Below are positions 52,960 through 63,399 of a stretch of DNA of 64,000 bases, in pieces. Within the stretch, counting starts at the first letter, position 1; the number at the start of each line of letters is the position of its first letter. The stretch covers positions 82,064-146,063 of the forward strand of contig QPMI01000026.1 of the NCBI GenBank assembly GCA_004431415.1, read 5' to 3'. The notes beneath the pieces were generated by a model, which was given only the letters and a program-made list of their open reading frames with translations, searched no databases and was not told the origin of the DNA. A program made the translations under genes and the position numbers. This stretch comes from Cyanophora paradoxa (taxonomy: Eukaryota > Glaucocystophyceae > Cyanophorales > Cyanophoraceae).

Positions 52960-55423
52960 GAAGGCGCCGGCCTTGTGGGCGGGGCGTCGGGTCGCGGGGC
53001 GTGCTATAGGCCTCCGAGCCCTCCGATTCAGAGTCACTCACCGGGCTGAGAGGGTGGGGTGAGAAGAGGCCGAGGCGGGCCTTCTTGGCGGGCAGGAGGT
53101 GGAGCCGTTGAGGGCGCAATCGGCGCCGTGGGCGCACCTCTCTCCGTAGGTGGGGCAGAGGGCCGGGGCGAGGGCGCCGGAGCCAAGGGCGCCGGAGCCG
53201 AGGACGCCGGGGGCTGGAGGAGGCGGTGAGAGGGGCCGAGGAGGAGAGGAAGGGGAAGGGCGCGGGCACCGGCGCCGGGACGAGGCCCTCCTCCAGCAGC
53301 CGCATCTGCGCCTCCTTCGCCTTCTCGTCGATGCGGGCCTCGAACGTCGCCCAGTTGAAGCCGACGGCGTCCGCCTCCGCCAGCTCGGGGAGGCCGTGCT
53401 CGTCGAACGCCAGCGCGGGCCGCCCGCTGAAGCCGAACGGGGCGGGGGCGAGAGCGCGTTGTCCCCGACGCCCCAGACGGCGCTGAACGCCGCATCGTCC
53501 CAGCGCGCCTCCGCCTCCGCCTGGCCCTCGTCCCTTGCCTCGTCCACCTCCTTGGCGGAGAGCGACCCGATCTTGATGATGGAGGCCTGGATCAGCACAA
53601 ACTCGCGCTGGAAGAATTGGACGAGCGGGATGGTAACTGCGGAGAGGGGGTGAGCGGGGAGAGCGCGGGGCGCAGGCCAAGGGCGGGGCGCAGGCCAAGG
53701 GCGGGGCGGACGCACATTCGATGCCGTAGGCCACCTCCTTGATGTAGCGGCCCCGGCGGCCGATCTCCTTGGCCAGCATGCTGCACTCCTTGCGCGCCGG
53801 GTGGCCGTGGCCCACTCCATGGCGATCATCGCCTTCGCCAGACGGACGCCCTCGATGTGCCACTCGTCCATCAGCGCCTCCAGCTTGGCGCAGATGCGCA
53901 TCCAGAAGAAGACGCGCTTGAGCTTGTCGCGGTCGAATTCGGCGTCGCCGCTCTTGCTGCCCCAGTCGCGCAGGTCCGTCTCCTCCGCCTTCTTCACCTT
54001 CTCGTACCAGCACTTGATCTTCTCCGCCTGGCGCTGGAACTCGTCCGCCCGCGCCGTGAGAACGTCCGACTCCTCCTGCGCTCCGAGGGCCCGGGGTCAG
54101 GGAGGAGAGGCGGCTAAGCGGGCGGCGGCGGACCGTGTGCGAGAGCTCGCCGACGATCACGGAGATGGCCGCCGAGAGGATCTCACGGGCGCGGGCCGGC
54201 CCGTTTGGGTGGCCTCGCGCAGAACCTCCTCCAGCTTCAGCACGGCCGTCCGCGCGAGATCGCGGTGGCGCTGGCGGGTCTCGTCGCTCCGGCCCTGATC
54301 CACGAGAAGCTGGAGCTGGGGCCGCATGCCGGAGTCGCAGACGCTGGCGTACTTCAGAAGGGCCGCGCAGGAGAGCACCTTCTGCACGCTGACCAGCCAG
54401 TACGCGTAGCCCAGCGGGCTCTCCGCGCTCGGGTTCTCCCCGACCTGCGGACGCGACCTTAGCGCGCGCAGGGGCAGGGGAAAGGGGAAAGGGCGGGCTC
54501 TCGCGCACGTAAATGTCATCGGCGCAGGAGAGGAACATGTGATCAACGACGTCGAAGAAGCCGCCGGACGGGAGCGTGCCGACGCCGTGGTACGCGCCTT
54601 GGATGGTCTCGCCGGCGCAGATGCCGGCCTGGACGGTGACGGTGTACTGCGAGGCCGGCGGCCCCTCCTTCACGTAGACGAAGTTGAGGTCGTACTTCTT
54701 GGCGTACGTCGGGTTGATGCGCTTGGTGACGATGACGTAATCGCACCGAACGCCGAGGCCGGACGGGCTGGCCTTCTCCTTCTCCGTCACCGACGCCAGG
54801 CACTGATCCCGCGCGATCAAGAGCTGCAGCGGCCCGCGCGTGAGCAAGCGCGGGCACGCGAGCGCAGGGAAGGGCCCTCACCCCGTGGGCGCCGCCGCTG
54901 CCGGATTTGAGGTCCGCGAGGAACTCCTTCTGCTCCGGAGTGCCGGAGAAGATCGCGCGCGGATGGAAATCGCGATGGAGCGCGATGCTGTTGAAGCAGC
55001 CCGCCGCCGCATTGTCGGACATCAGCAACAGCGCCACATCGCCGTGCGTGAAGCCGTACTTCGCCTTCACATGCTCCGGCAGCTCGTGAATGCTGTAAGG
55101 CACGATCTGCGCGCGGGCACGCGAGCCGGGCATGTGAGCCGGGCCGAAGCGGTGCGGGCGAAACCGCGAACCTCGTTGAACTTATTCACCGGCGTGAACT
55201 GGCCCTTGGTCTTCAAGCGCTTCGGGTGGCCGTCCGTGTTCTGGATCTTCTTCAGCCCGCCGAACGGCTCGAAGCGCGGCACGCCGGCCGAGTTGAACAC
55301 GCTATCGCAGGTCATCGCGTTGAGCGCCTCCTCCGCCGACAGGCTGCCGAGATCGCGGGCTATGCTGTCCTGCTCGCCGGGCTGCTGCTGCTTCGCGCAC
55401 GAGCGGAAGGTCGCCGCCTGCAT
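52960..55423 (-). CDS. Large virus-like protein, multi-exon, function unknown
   Basis: Start MQAATFRSCAKQQQPGEQDS at 55423. Ordered text follows: KTKGQFTPVNKFNEVRGF; HVKAKYGFTHGDVALLLMSD (~55060); PTYAKKYDLNFVYVKEGPPA (~54690); GGFFDVVDHMFLSCADDIYV (~54550); LGYAYWLVSVQKVLSCAALL (~54410); KLKRVFFWMRICAKLEALMD (~53910). A clean GT-AG intron lies at 54881-54824 (58 nt). Near the C-terminus VGFNWATFEARIDEKAKEAQ (~53360) recurs in the gene at 55720, then a Pro-rich part and an acidic SDSESEGSEAYSTPRD tail. It is divergent from the 55720 gene. A structural or DNA-handling viral protein is possible; no family is recognised. At least one frame change is not explained by splicing. Confidence 0.55.
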
Positions 55424-55719
55424 CGCGAGTGTTACTGCCCGCGATGTCTCAACGGATTCCGTTCAACGTCGTACCCCCGCTGGCTTGTTCCCTCCCCAAC
55501 TCGCGAAGACTCAGACTTGAAGCCCGCTTCCCCCCCCTCAAAATGCGTACCCCCCTTGGCTCGAACCCCGGTCGGTTTCTCGCTTTTTTTGACTGCCCAG
55601 TCCGGCGATGCAATGCAGGCCGCTCGTTCAAATCGGCTGGGAACTTGGCGCCAGAACCTTCGCAGCGCGCGCAGCACTCCCAGCAGAGCGCGCGCAGCAC
55701 CGGCGGCAGCATCGGCGGC

Positions 55720-58520
55720 AGCAGCATGTCTCGGCTCGCGCTCCCTCGGAGATCCCGGCTAAGCTGGCGAAGAACACGCTGTACGACGTTCTCTGCGTCG
55801 GCGACAGCTTCGGCGTCGATTGGACGGTGTTCGAGGCCGGTATCAGCGACCAGGCGAAGGAGGCGCAGGCGCGTGCGCTGGAGGATGGCATGCAGTTCAG
55901 CCCGAACAGCAAGGATGTGCTGCGCAAGACCGAGCTGGCCGAGCGCAAGCGCAAGCTGCCGCGGCGCGGACCTTGAACCTCGAGGGCGCCCCGGCCCGTC
56001 GGTGCAGTTCTCCATCGACTCCGTCCTGTCGCGGCTGCGGCTCGCGGAGGTGCTCGCTGCCTCTTTCTCCCTCGCGCGCCCGGCTCGCAGCGGCTGAGGC
56101 GCCGCCGCGCTCGCAGGACGCGGACGTGCGGCGATGCACGCGGCGCTGAACATGACGGAGGAGAACTTCGACACACCGAGCAAGCCGAAGCCCGGGCGCG
56201 ATTCCGACGCCCGCCGGCTGTTCGCGGCGCAGCGCCTGCGGCTGCTCATGGGCGCCGTGCCCCGGCACATCGCCAAGGGCGAGTGGCGCACGATTGCCTG
56301 CTGGCGGGCCGGAGGAGTTCTACTTCAACCGCATGGCGGAGCGCCCCGCACCTGCTCTGGCTGCTGGTGCTCAGCTCGGACCCGGCCTACACGCCCGAGG
56401 TGCGCCCCCGGCCGCCCGTGCAGCCGCGGCCGCCCCTCCCGCCGACCCCCGCCGGCCCGCAGAGGCTGGCGAAGGGCATCATGGGCGTCGAGGCGCGCTG
56501 CATCATGCGGAACAGCCGCGCGTTCATCACGCGCCACGAGAGCTCGGCGGTCTGGGGCGAGCGGCCGGACACCGGCGTCCTCACGACGCCTACGCCATCC
56601 GCATCGTGCTGGAGGCGGCCTGCCGGACGTGCCGGGACCGCCACGGGCCCAGGGCATCTGCGCCTTCGACCTGGTTCCTGAGTTCGAGGTGCCCGGCGTC
56701 ACCATCGGCGACCGCGTGCAGGTGCGCCGTTTCTATTTGGATGCTATTTAGATGCTATTAGACTATTTAGATGCCATTTAAACCCCCTCGCAGGTCATCC
56801 GCCGGTGCTCGATGCCGGACTCGCACGGGCGGCCCATGATCCACGGCGCCGTGAAGTACGTGGTGCCGCGGCGCACCCTCGCCCTCACCTTCTTCGTCCC
56901 CGTCTTCGACAAGGCGGCCGCCGCCGCCGCGCCGCCGCCTCCCGCCCCGCCCCATGCTCGCGGCCGCGGAGTCCTCGGATTCCGACTCGGATTCCGAGGC
57001 GGAGCGCGAGGCCGAGGCCGCCGCCGCGCGCCCGGGCGCTGGACTTCACGGAGGAGGAGCTGGAGCGGGCGCGGAGCCTGCCGCGCGCCGGCCAGGCGAT
57101 GGCCGCGGCCTTCCAGGCGGCGATCGGCGAGGCGACGGCCTCCGCCTCGGGCGCCCGGGCCGGCGGCAGCATGATCACGGCGGAGGCCTCGCGCGCGCCA
57201 TGCGCGTGGCCCAGGCCCAGGCCCAGGCGAAGGGCAAGGGCAAGGGCAAGGCCGCCTACATCGACCTGCGGTTCGAGGAGGAGGAGGCGGGTGCCCCGGC
57301 GGCGCGGCGCGATCTCGGCGAGGAGATGGAGGCGGCGGCCCCCAAGGCGGCCGGTGCGCCCTCCCCGCCCCTAATTTCTGAGCTAGGGCGTTCCAGAGGC
57401 GCAAAGGAATGACCCTGCCCACAGAGGAGGAGCTGGAGGCCGAGCGCGAGATGGAGATGGAGGCCGCGCTGGCGGCGGCGCGGACGCGAAGGCTCGCGCG
57501 AGCTGGAGGTGGCGGAGGAGTACGCGATGAGCTGGAGCGCTGAGCGCGAGCGCGAGGGCGAGCCCGATGCGGAGCTTGCGGCGACGGTGGAGGCGGGCGG
57601 GGGACACCTTCGAGCCCGAGCCCCCCGTCGACGAGTTCTACCCCCTCCGCCCTCCCCCTCCCTCGACGGCGCCCGCCGCCGCCCATCGAGGAGTTCTCGG
57701 ACGACGAGCCCGGCGACGCCGGCCCCAGGCCGCCCCTCGTCTCCCCCGCCGCCCGCCCGCCCCCGTGCCCCCCGCCAGCCCCGCCGCCTCCGACGTCTCC
57801 TGGCGCCGAGCGGCAACCCTCGCCTTCAGTCCCTTCCGCCCTCGCAGCCCTCGCAGCGCCGCCGCCCTCCGTCAGGGTACCCCCCTCGCCCGCCCATCCC
57901 CTCGCCGCCGCGGGGCACGCCCGTCGCCACGCCCGCCTCCTCCTCGCCACATGCCCCTCCGCCCCTCCGGCCCCCCGCGCCGGCCGCCTCTCCCGCCGGG
58001 CCCAGCAGCGGCGCGAGCGCGAGCGGCAGCTGCTGCGCGATCAGCGGGCGGAGGCGGAGGCGGACCACGACGACGGCCAGGCGTCGGAGAGCGACGGCGA
58101 GCCGCCGCGCGCCACCAGGCTGGAGCTGGCGCGGGCGGAGCTGGCGGTGCAGCCGCGCGAGGCGCCCGAGATCGACATGTCCAAGTACGACGACGTGACA
58201 ACGTACAGCAAGGACAACAAGTCAGAAGGAGGCGGCCATTCAGGATGCGCTCCGCCTCTTCGTCAAGAACAACGTGGCCCCGCCCCCCTTAGCTGCGCGC
58301 CCGCCCCTTAGAGGCCGGAGGCGCCGTGGCCCAGCTGCTTAAGGCGCTGGGCCCGAGCCGCCTTCGGCCGGTGCGCCCCCCTCCCGCGTTCGAACCCGCT
58401 AACCCCTTTTGCCGGCGCAGCGGATCGTGCGCCAGAGACCTACGGCCCGAACTCCCCGCCACCTTCTACGTCGAGCTCCCGAACCTCTTCGTGTACGACA
58501 AGGTCAGCGCGAACAGGCAC
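55720..58520 (+). CDS. Large virus-like protein, unknown, with several frameshifts
   Basis: N-terminal block KNTLYDVLCVGDSFGVDWTV, then FEAGISDQAKEAQARALEDG (~55770-55890), shares a module with the minus-strand gene. Later: SVQFSIDSVLSRLRLAE (~56005), EENFDTPSKPKPGRDSDARR (~56160), GIMGVEARCIMRNSRAFITR (~56480), CSMPDSHGRPMIHGAVKYVV (~56810) and an acidic SSDSDSDSEAERE patch (~56970). There is also a QAQAQAKGKGKGK basic stretch (~57220) and a DMSKYDDVTTYSKDNK segment (~58170). Probable introns: ~56400-56464 and ~56719-56794 (ending CCCTCGCAG). Single-base frame changes occur near 56310, 56345, 56585 and 56650. It may extend into the helicase gene. No family recognised. Confidence 0.45.
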
Positions 58521-58559
58521 GCCGGCGCGGGACGATGAGGAGTCATCCAGCTGCTGGCG

Positions 58560-60841
58560 ATGACCTTCCACAAGACCTACGAGTCCAACCCCGGCTCCTT
58601 CGAGTTCACCTTCTCGAAGGAGGTGCTCTCGGGGCGGACGCGCACGTTCGTGAGGAGTCCCTCCAGCTCGAGACGTCTGCCCCGAGATGCCGTCATCCCG
58701 GCTTCGCCTTCGCCTGCGACACGCGTGCGCCGCCCGTACCCCTGCGCCCGCCCCGTACCCCCGCCGACGCCCCTTGCGCAGATTTCGTGGTGCGGGCGCC
58801 GCAGGACAGCACGGGCAGCGCCTGCGTCCTCGTCATGACGCACGAGGAGGCACGGGAGCGGTACGCGGGCTACATGAACACCTGCTACATCCAGGGGCGC
58901 CTGCCCGCGGGCATCGAGGAGGCGACCGAGACCTGCGACTGGCCCACCGTGTACGGCATGCTGCACCCCTTCATGCCCAACGTCGTCAAGCACCTGGCGG
59001 ACAACGGCTACGTGACGGCCGACGAGTTCGGCTACGCGGCGGCCGTCCTCTACGCCTTCAACCTCGTCGGGCCGTGGAACTTCTGCGACAAGCCCGTCTT
59101 CGACCGGGAGCCGCGCGCGGAGATCGAGCCGCCGTCCGAGGGCGCCATGCTGCAGTACTGCGGCATCATCAAGGGCCAGTCGGGCACAGGCAAGTCGATG
59201 GTGACGCAGATCATGACGGAGTGCCTGCCGCCGGGCCGCGTCTGCGTCTACCGCCCCTCCAAGGGCTCGGCCTTCTCGGAGCACGGCGGCGAGGAGGCGA
59301 TCTGCATGGTGATGGCGGAGGGCCTCGACCCTAAGGCCTGCTCGGAGGAGGAGCTCAAGATGCGCTCCGGCGACGCCTACTCCCGCAACTTCAAGAACGT
59401 CCGCGGCGACGATGTGCGCACCAAGGCGACGCGCAAGGTGCTTGTCATCGTCTGCAACAGCTTCCCGCAGGTGCGCCCGTTCCCCTGCCCCCCTTCCCCT
59501 TCCCCGGCGCCCTTTCTCACTTGCCCCGGCGCAGCTCGAGAACCGCATGCTCGAGTTCTTCGCCCGCGTCGTCCTGATCCCCCTCGACCACAAGCCGGCC
59601 AAGAAGCGCACCTACCTCCACTCCGACATCCGCGAGAACGAGCTGCCGGCGCTCATGGTCGCGGCCTTCACCTTCGCGTGGAAGATCATCCACGCGCTCT
59701 CCGACGGCAAGGCCTCCTGCATCCAGGCCTTCGAGCCGGCGTGGCTGCGGGCGCAGCGCCTCGGCTTCTGGCAGGAGACGGCCTCCTGTCCCTCACCCGC
59801 TTCATCATCGCCCACTGCGCCGTCGACCCCACCACTACGTCGCCGCCCCGAACACGGAGGGCTACATGACGAGCGTCGCGGGCATCGTCGAGTACATCGC
59901 GCGCACGGAGGGCCCCGACACCTCCGCCGCCGTCGGCGCCGACATCGAGAACGGCCGGCTGGACGAGACCCTCGCCGGCTTCGGCTCCTGGTGCCGCCCC
60001 TACTCCTACAAGCTCGGCGGCGTCTGGCAGACCTACATCCGCGGCATCGTCCCCAAGGCCCCGCTCTCCCTCGGCGAGAGCCAGCCGGCGCTGGAGGCGA
60101 TCGCGATCCCCGTCGCCCAGTTCAAGGACCCGGCGCCCGACGTCGGGCCCTTCCTCGTCAAGCCCCACACCAAGGGCAAGGGCAAGCGCACCCGCAACTC
60201 GGCGCCGGCCTTCCTCCCGCCCCAGCCCCCCGCCACGGCCCCCCAGCAGCGCCCCGGCCAGCAGCGCATCGACGAGATGCTGCCGCGCCAGGTCCGGCCC
60301 GCGTACCCCCGCCTTCCCTCCCGTACCCCCCTCCCCCGCCCCCCTCCTGATCCAAGGGCAGGGTACCCCGACGAACGGCGGCGCGGGCCCGAGCGGCTAC
60401 GACGGCGAGCTCGGCCTCGCCGCCGAGCCGGCCCCAGCCCTCCCCGGCCCCGGCGCCGTCCTCACCGCGATCCAGGGCTTCGGGGCCCAGCAGGAGGCCG
60501 AGCGGCGGGCGCTGGCGGCGCGCCAGGCGCGCGAGGCGGAGGAGCGGCGCCAGGCCCTGGGCCCAGCGCCTGCAGGAGGCCACGCCTTCCGCGCCGAGCT
60601 GGAGGCGGCTTCCGCGCGGAGCGGATGAGCGGGCGGAGGCCGTGGAGAGCTGGCGGGCGTTCGAGGACGGGACCGTGGAGCTGGCGAAGGGCCTCGGCTA
60701 CAGCTACCGGCGGGCGCCGGTGCCCACCTCGTACGCAAGCGGGCGCGCGGGAGGCCTCGCGGGCAGATCGACGCGGCGGAGGAGCAGGCGGCGCGCGAGG
60801 AGGCCGAGGACAACGCGCGCTTCCGGCACCTGCACCACTGA
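58560..60841 (+). CDS. SF3 (D5-like) viral helicase, one sure intron, at least two frameshifts
   Basis: Superfamily 3 helicases unwind viral DNA at replication origins. Walker A is GQSGTGKSMVTQIM (codons from 59173); motif C is VLVIVCNSFP (59438-59469), followed by NRMLEFFARVVLIPLDHKP, the usual context after motif C. The upstream part has DWPTVYGMLHPFMPNVVKHL and FNLVGPWNFCDKPVFDREP. An intron at 59471-59534 separates motif C from the next exon. After 59770 the frame shifts twice at C-runs (near 59780 and 59833) and continues GIVEYIARTEGPDTSAAVGA and GGVWQTYIRGIVPKAPLSLG. The C-terminus is Pro/Ala-rich with a coiled coil (QQEAERRALAARQAREAEER, ~60490). The stop lies near 60839. The start is uncertain and an upstream exon (ATFYVELPNLFVYDK, ~58460-58500) probably belongs to it. 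Confidence 0.75.
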
Positions 60842-60853
60842 GGCCCGAGGCGG

Positions 60854-60865
60854 TATTTTTTCTCA
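60854..60865 (+). promoter_or_regulatory. TTTTC-type motif upstream of small virus-like genes
   Basis: TATTTTTTCTCA 25-36 bp before the ATG at 60890. Similar A/T-rich TTTTC words precede the other small genes: 61141-61149, 61654-61665 and 61996-62007 on the plus strand, and 62745-62756, 63111-63123 and 63412-63424 on the minus strand, all within 8-42 bp of the start codon. In a region this GC-rich the recurrence suggests a common promoter element. Confidence 0.45.
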
Positions 60866-60889
60866 ACCCTCCCTCAATTCGGTCCCGCG

Positions 60890-61074
60890 ATGGCCTTCGA
60901 AGCTTATCCTGCCCACTACTCGCTAGGAGCCTCGCCGCGACCCTCACCTGGCTCCTCGGCGGCACCCCCACGGCCTCGGCGGTCATCGGCGTGGGCTTCG
61001 GCTACGCCGCCAAGTCCTCTACGCCCCGGCTGCGCCTCGCAGGCGGCGGCCGGCATGCGCCCCGCCGGGCGCTA
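60890..61074 (+). CDS. Small putative membrane protein
   Basis: Start MAFEAYPAHYSLGA; a one-base shift then gives LAATLTWLLGGTPTASAVIG, then VGFGYAAKS, a likely membrane span, and a basic end (RHAPRRA). In the original frame it would lack the span. Function unknown. Confidence 0.4.
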
Positions 61075-61170
61075 ACTTTTCAAAGTTCATTCTCCCCTCC
61101 CCCTTTTCCGAGTTCCGAGTCCGTTGGCGTTCCCTTTTAAATTTTCTTCATTCTCGTTACACGTTCGAAG

Positions 61171-61650
61171 ATGTCGAGCGCGGTAGAGAAGCTGCTGTGC
61201 ACCGTGTTCAAATCGGATTCGCGATGCAGCAAGATCGGCGAGGCGGCGAGGGCTAAGGGTGGGGCGGCGGCGGAGGGGCCCAGGGTGAGGGCGGCGGATC
61301 CCGCGCCGCCGTCGCTGAAAACGATCAAGGGGGCGGGCAAGGGCAGGAGCGTGGGGGCGCTGCCCCTCGTGGCGATCGCGCCGGGGCAGAGGGAGGCGGC
61401 GCACGCGGCGACGGCGGCGCTGGCCGCGCGGCGCCAGGCGGAGGCCTACCCGTGCCTGGGCCGGGGGCTGCACCCGCCGGCCGGCCGCCCCTACGCCGTG
61501 AGCGCCTACTTCGACGAGGCCAACCGGCTGAGCTGCCAGGAGCTGTGCGACAACCGCATGCGGCGCGCCGTGGACGGGCACCTGCCGCTGCTGGTGGCGC
61601 TGGGCGGCTCGCTCCTGATGGTCTGGTACCTGCGCGGCCTGGTCATTTAG
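61171..61650 (+). CDS. 159-aa protein with C-terminal membrane anchor
   Basis: Uninterrupted frame MSSAVEKLLCTVFKSDSRCS onward. The first part is Ala/Gly/Lys-rich; then an ordered region YAVSAYFDEANRLSCQELCD and a terminal helix LPLLVALGGSLLMVWYLRGL with almost no tail, as in tail-anchored proteins. A TTTTC motif lies 22-30 bp upstream. It could be a virion membrane protein by context; no family recognised. Confidence 0.65.
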   Translation: MSSAVEKLLCTVFKSDSRCSKIGEAARAKGGAAAEGPRVRAADPAPPSLKTIKGAGKGRSVGALPLVAIAPGQREAAHAATAALAARRQAEAYPCLGRGLHPPAGRPYAVSAYFDEANRLSCQELCDNRMRRAVDGHLPLLVALGGSLLMVWYLRGLVI

Positions 61651-61687
61651 ATAGTTTTTCGAAACCCCGGTTGGAAGCTAGCCAAGG

Positions 61688-62012
61688 ATGAGCTGGCTCG
61701 ATGCGCTGCTCACGAAGACCTTCGGCCCCAAGGGCCAGCCGCGCCTGCAGTTCGGCGAGATCAACGCGGCGATTGGCGCCACGGTGGAGACGAAGACCGA
61801 GAGAACGTCCTGCGCGGCGACGGAGGCGCGTGGGCCGACATTGCGGCGGGCGCCCTGGGCTCCGCGCTCACCGCACCGGGCAAGGCGGGCCGCGCGCTGA
61901 CGGACGGGCCGAGCGCTTCTGGCACTGGCTCAAGGTGGCCGTTGTCATCGCCGCAGCGGTTGTGGCGGGTCTCCTGGTGCTCGAGGCTCGCGCGCTATTT
62001 TCTAAACGCTAG
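61688..62012 (+). pseudogene. Small membrane protein gene with two frameshifts
   Basis: Start MSWLDALLTKTFGPKGQPRL; the frame moves near 61800 (RGDGGAWADIAAGALGSALT) and again near 61905 to HWLKVAVVIAAAVVAGLLVL, a clear membrane helix, ending FSKR with stop at 62010-62012. All three frames look protein-like only in their own segment, so one original gene of ~108 codons is likely. Confidence 0.5.
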
Positions 62013-62028
62013 GTAAACCGAGCGAACC

Positions 62029-62402
62029 ATGCGCGGCGGCTCTTCCCCCCGTGTTTCCTTCGCTGAGAACCCGGTGGCGAACGCAGTCGCCCCTACCCCC
62101 TGGAGCCCGGAGTGAAGCTGGAGCGTGCGAACGCAGTCTCCGTCAAGAAGGCCAAGCGCACGCTGGCGCTGGAAGTCCCGGTCGCGGAGGATACGGAGAA
62201 GGTTGCATTCAACAAGCGCAAGACGTACAAGGCGATACGCGAGGGACAGCTGCTGCCCACGGACTCGGTTCCCGGGCTGCCGGGCACCACGGCCGGCGAG
62301 CTCCTAGTGCGCAACCTGCGCCTGCAGTACGTCTCCCGCCTCCGCCGCTCCAAGGCCAAGAAGGCGCGCCTGGACTCGGGCGATAGCAGCTCTAGCTCGT
62401 AG
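62029..62402 (+). CDS. Small basic protein, possible PP1-docking motif, one frameshift
   Basis: From 62029: MRGGSSPRVSFAENPVANAV; the frame then shifts near 62095 into KLERANAVSVKKAKRTLALE and YKAIREGQLLPTDSVPGLPG, ending in a run of Ser with stop 62400-62402. If the shift is real decay, the alternative start is 62112. The Lys/Arg-rich body suggests nucleic-acid binding. RVSF near the start fits the RVxF motif that binds protein phosphatase 1; such short motifs also arise by chance. Confidence 0.5.
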
Positions 62403-62429
62403 GGCTCTGTACTGTTGTATTCAATGCCT

Positions 62430-62714
62430 TTACCAGTTCCTGTTCCTATCCCAGAGCACGACTCGGGTGAAGGGCACGGTCATAGCGAACATGAACTCGG
62501 CGAACTTGGCAAAGTTCATCAGGGTTCCCAGGCGGGGATCCTCCCAGTAGATCGCCTCGCGCAGCGCCTCGTAGACGCGCATGAGGGAGCGCTCGTTCTC
62601 CGTCGCGAAGGCGTCGCCGGGCTCGTCGGGGTCGGGATCCGTGAGCTCGGAGTACTCGTCCGAGCTGCCCGCGCTCTCGGCACCTGCGGCGGGGTCGGGC
62701 GAGGGGTCGGGCAT
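62430..62714 (-). CDS. 94-aa acidic small protein
   Basis: Intact frame MPDPSPDPAAGAESAGSSDE, then an acidic stretch (SELTDPDPDEPGD) and an amphipathic C-terminal half (LGTLMNFAKFAEFMFAMTVP). It converges on the gene at 62029 with 27 bp between stops. Function unknown. Confidence 0.6.
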   Translation of the reverse strand: MPDPSPDPAAGAESAGSSDEYSELTDPDPDEPGDAFATENERSLMRVYEALREAIYWEDPRLGTLMNFAKFAEFMFAMTVPFTRVVLWDRNRNW

Positions 62715-62755
62715 TCTTTGCTGGTAGAAGGGCTAGAAGAGGGACCAGAAAATCA

Positions 62756-63103
62756 CTAGCAACACGGGCGCCGGAACTCCATCGAGTCGCCGCGCCAGTA
62801 CTTGTTGCCGGAGGCGAGCAGCTTCATCGGCTCGCCCGTCGAATCGTGCTTCCAGGCCTCGCCGTCCCAGAGGGCCGTGCCGCCGTCCTCTAGCTTGAGG
62901 CGGTGGCCCGGCTCGAGACGGTTGCCGTCGAGCATGCGGCCGGCCATGAGCGCCAGGTCCCACTCGGTGAGGTTGCGCTGCTCTGCGGGGGTGAGGCCGC
63001 GCTCGACGCGCTCGGGCTGGCGCGCCTCGCGCTCCATGCGGCTGAGGCCCACCAGGAAGAAGATGGGCAGGGCAAAGGCCATGAGATCTAGCAGGGCCTC
63101 CAT
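62756..63103 (-). CDS. 115-aa protein with N-terminal hydrophobic helix
   Basis: Intact frame MEALLDLMAFALPIFFLVGL (signal anchor-like), then soluble charged text (LTPAEQRNLTEWDLALMAGR; GEAWKHDSTGEPMKLLASGN). The frame is also open upstream of the ATG and could join the preceding gene if that gene's C-terminus is read in the shifted frame. Confidence 0.6.
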   Translation of the reverse strand: MEALLDLMAFALPIFFLVGLSRMEREARQPERVERGLTPAEQRNLTEWDLALMAGRMLDGNRLEPGHRLKLEDGGTALWDGEAWKHDSTGEPMKLLASGNKYWRGDSMEFRRPCC

Positions 63104-63399
63104 TGGGCAAGACTTAGAAAAGGTTCCGGACCAGGCCCGAGAGCTGCGGGCCCAGGCGCCGGCGGCGTAGTAGAGCGCGGCCGCCGCGCCGCAAGGATCA
63201 GCAGGCGCGGCGGGCCGCGCGCCGGCTCCTCCAGCGTCAGGTCCACGGTCTCCGGCCCGCGCGCCGGAGCCGCCAGGATCTCGGGCTCGGAGCAGAGGGA
63301 CTTGGGCCCACGGCGGCGGCGCTGCTTGGGCGCCGAGGCGGCGGCGGTGAGAAGGTCCTCAGGCTCCTGCTTGATACCTGCGCAGTCAGTAAAGTCCAT
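63088..63399 (-). CDS. Small protein with SUMO-site and SUMO-interaction-like motifs
   Basis: Start MDFTDCAGIKQEPEDLLTAA at 63399. IKQE fits the SUMO attachment consensus (hydrophobic-Lys-x-Glu) and is followed by acidic residues. Further on, ETVDLTLEE fits a SUMO-interaction motif (V-D-L-T with flanking acids). A basic KQRRRRGPK lies between. The C-terminal part reads PRLLILAA and then, after a probable one-base shift, AAALYYAAGAWA, which would make a membrane span. The motif calls are by pattern only. Confidence 0.5.
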   Translation of the reverse strand: MDFTDCAGIKQEPEDLLTAAASAPKQRRRRGPKSLCSEPEILAAPARGPETVDLTLEEPARGPPRLLILAARRPRSTTPPAPGPAALGPGPEPFLSLAQWRPC

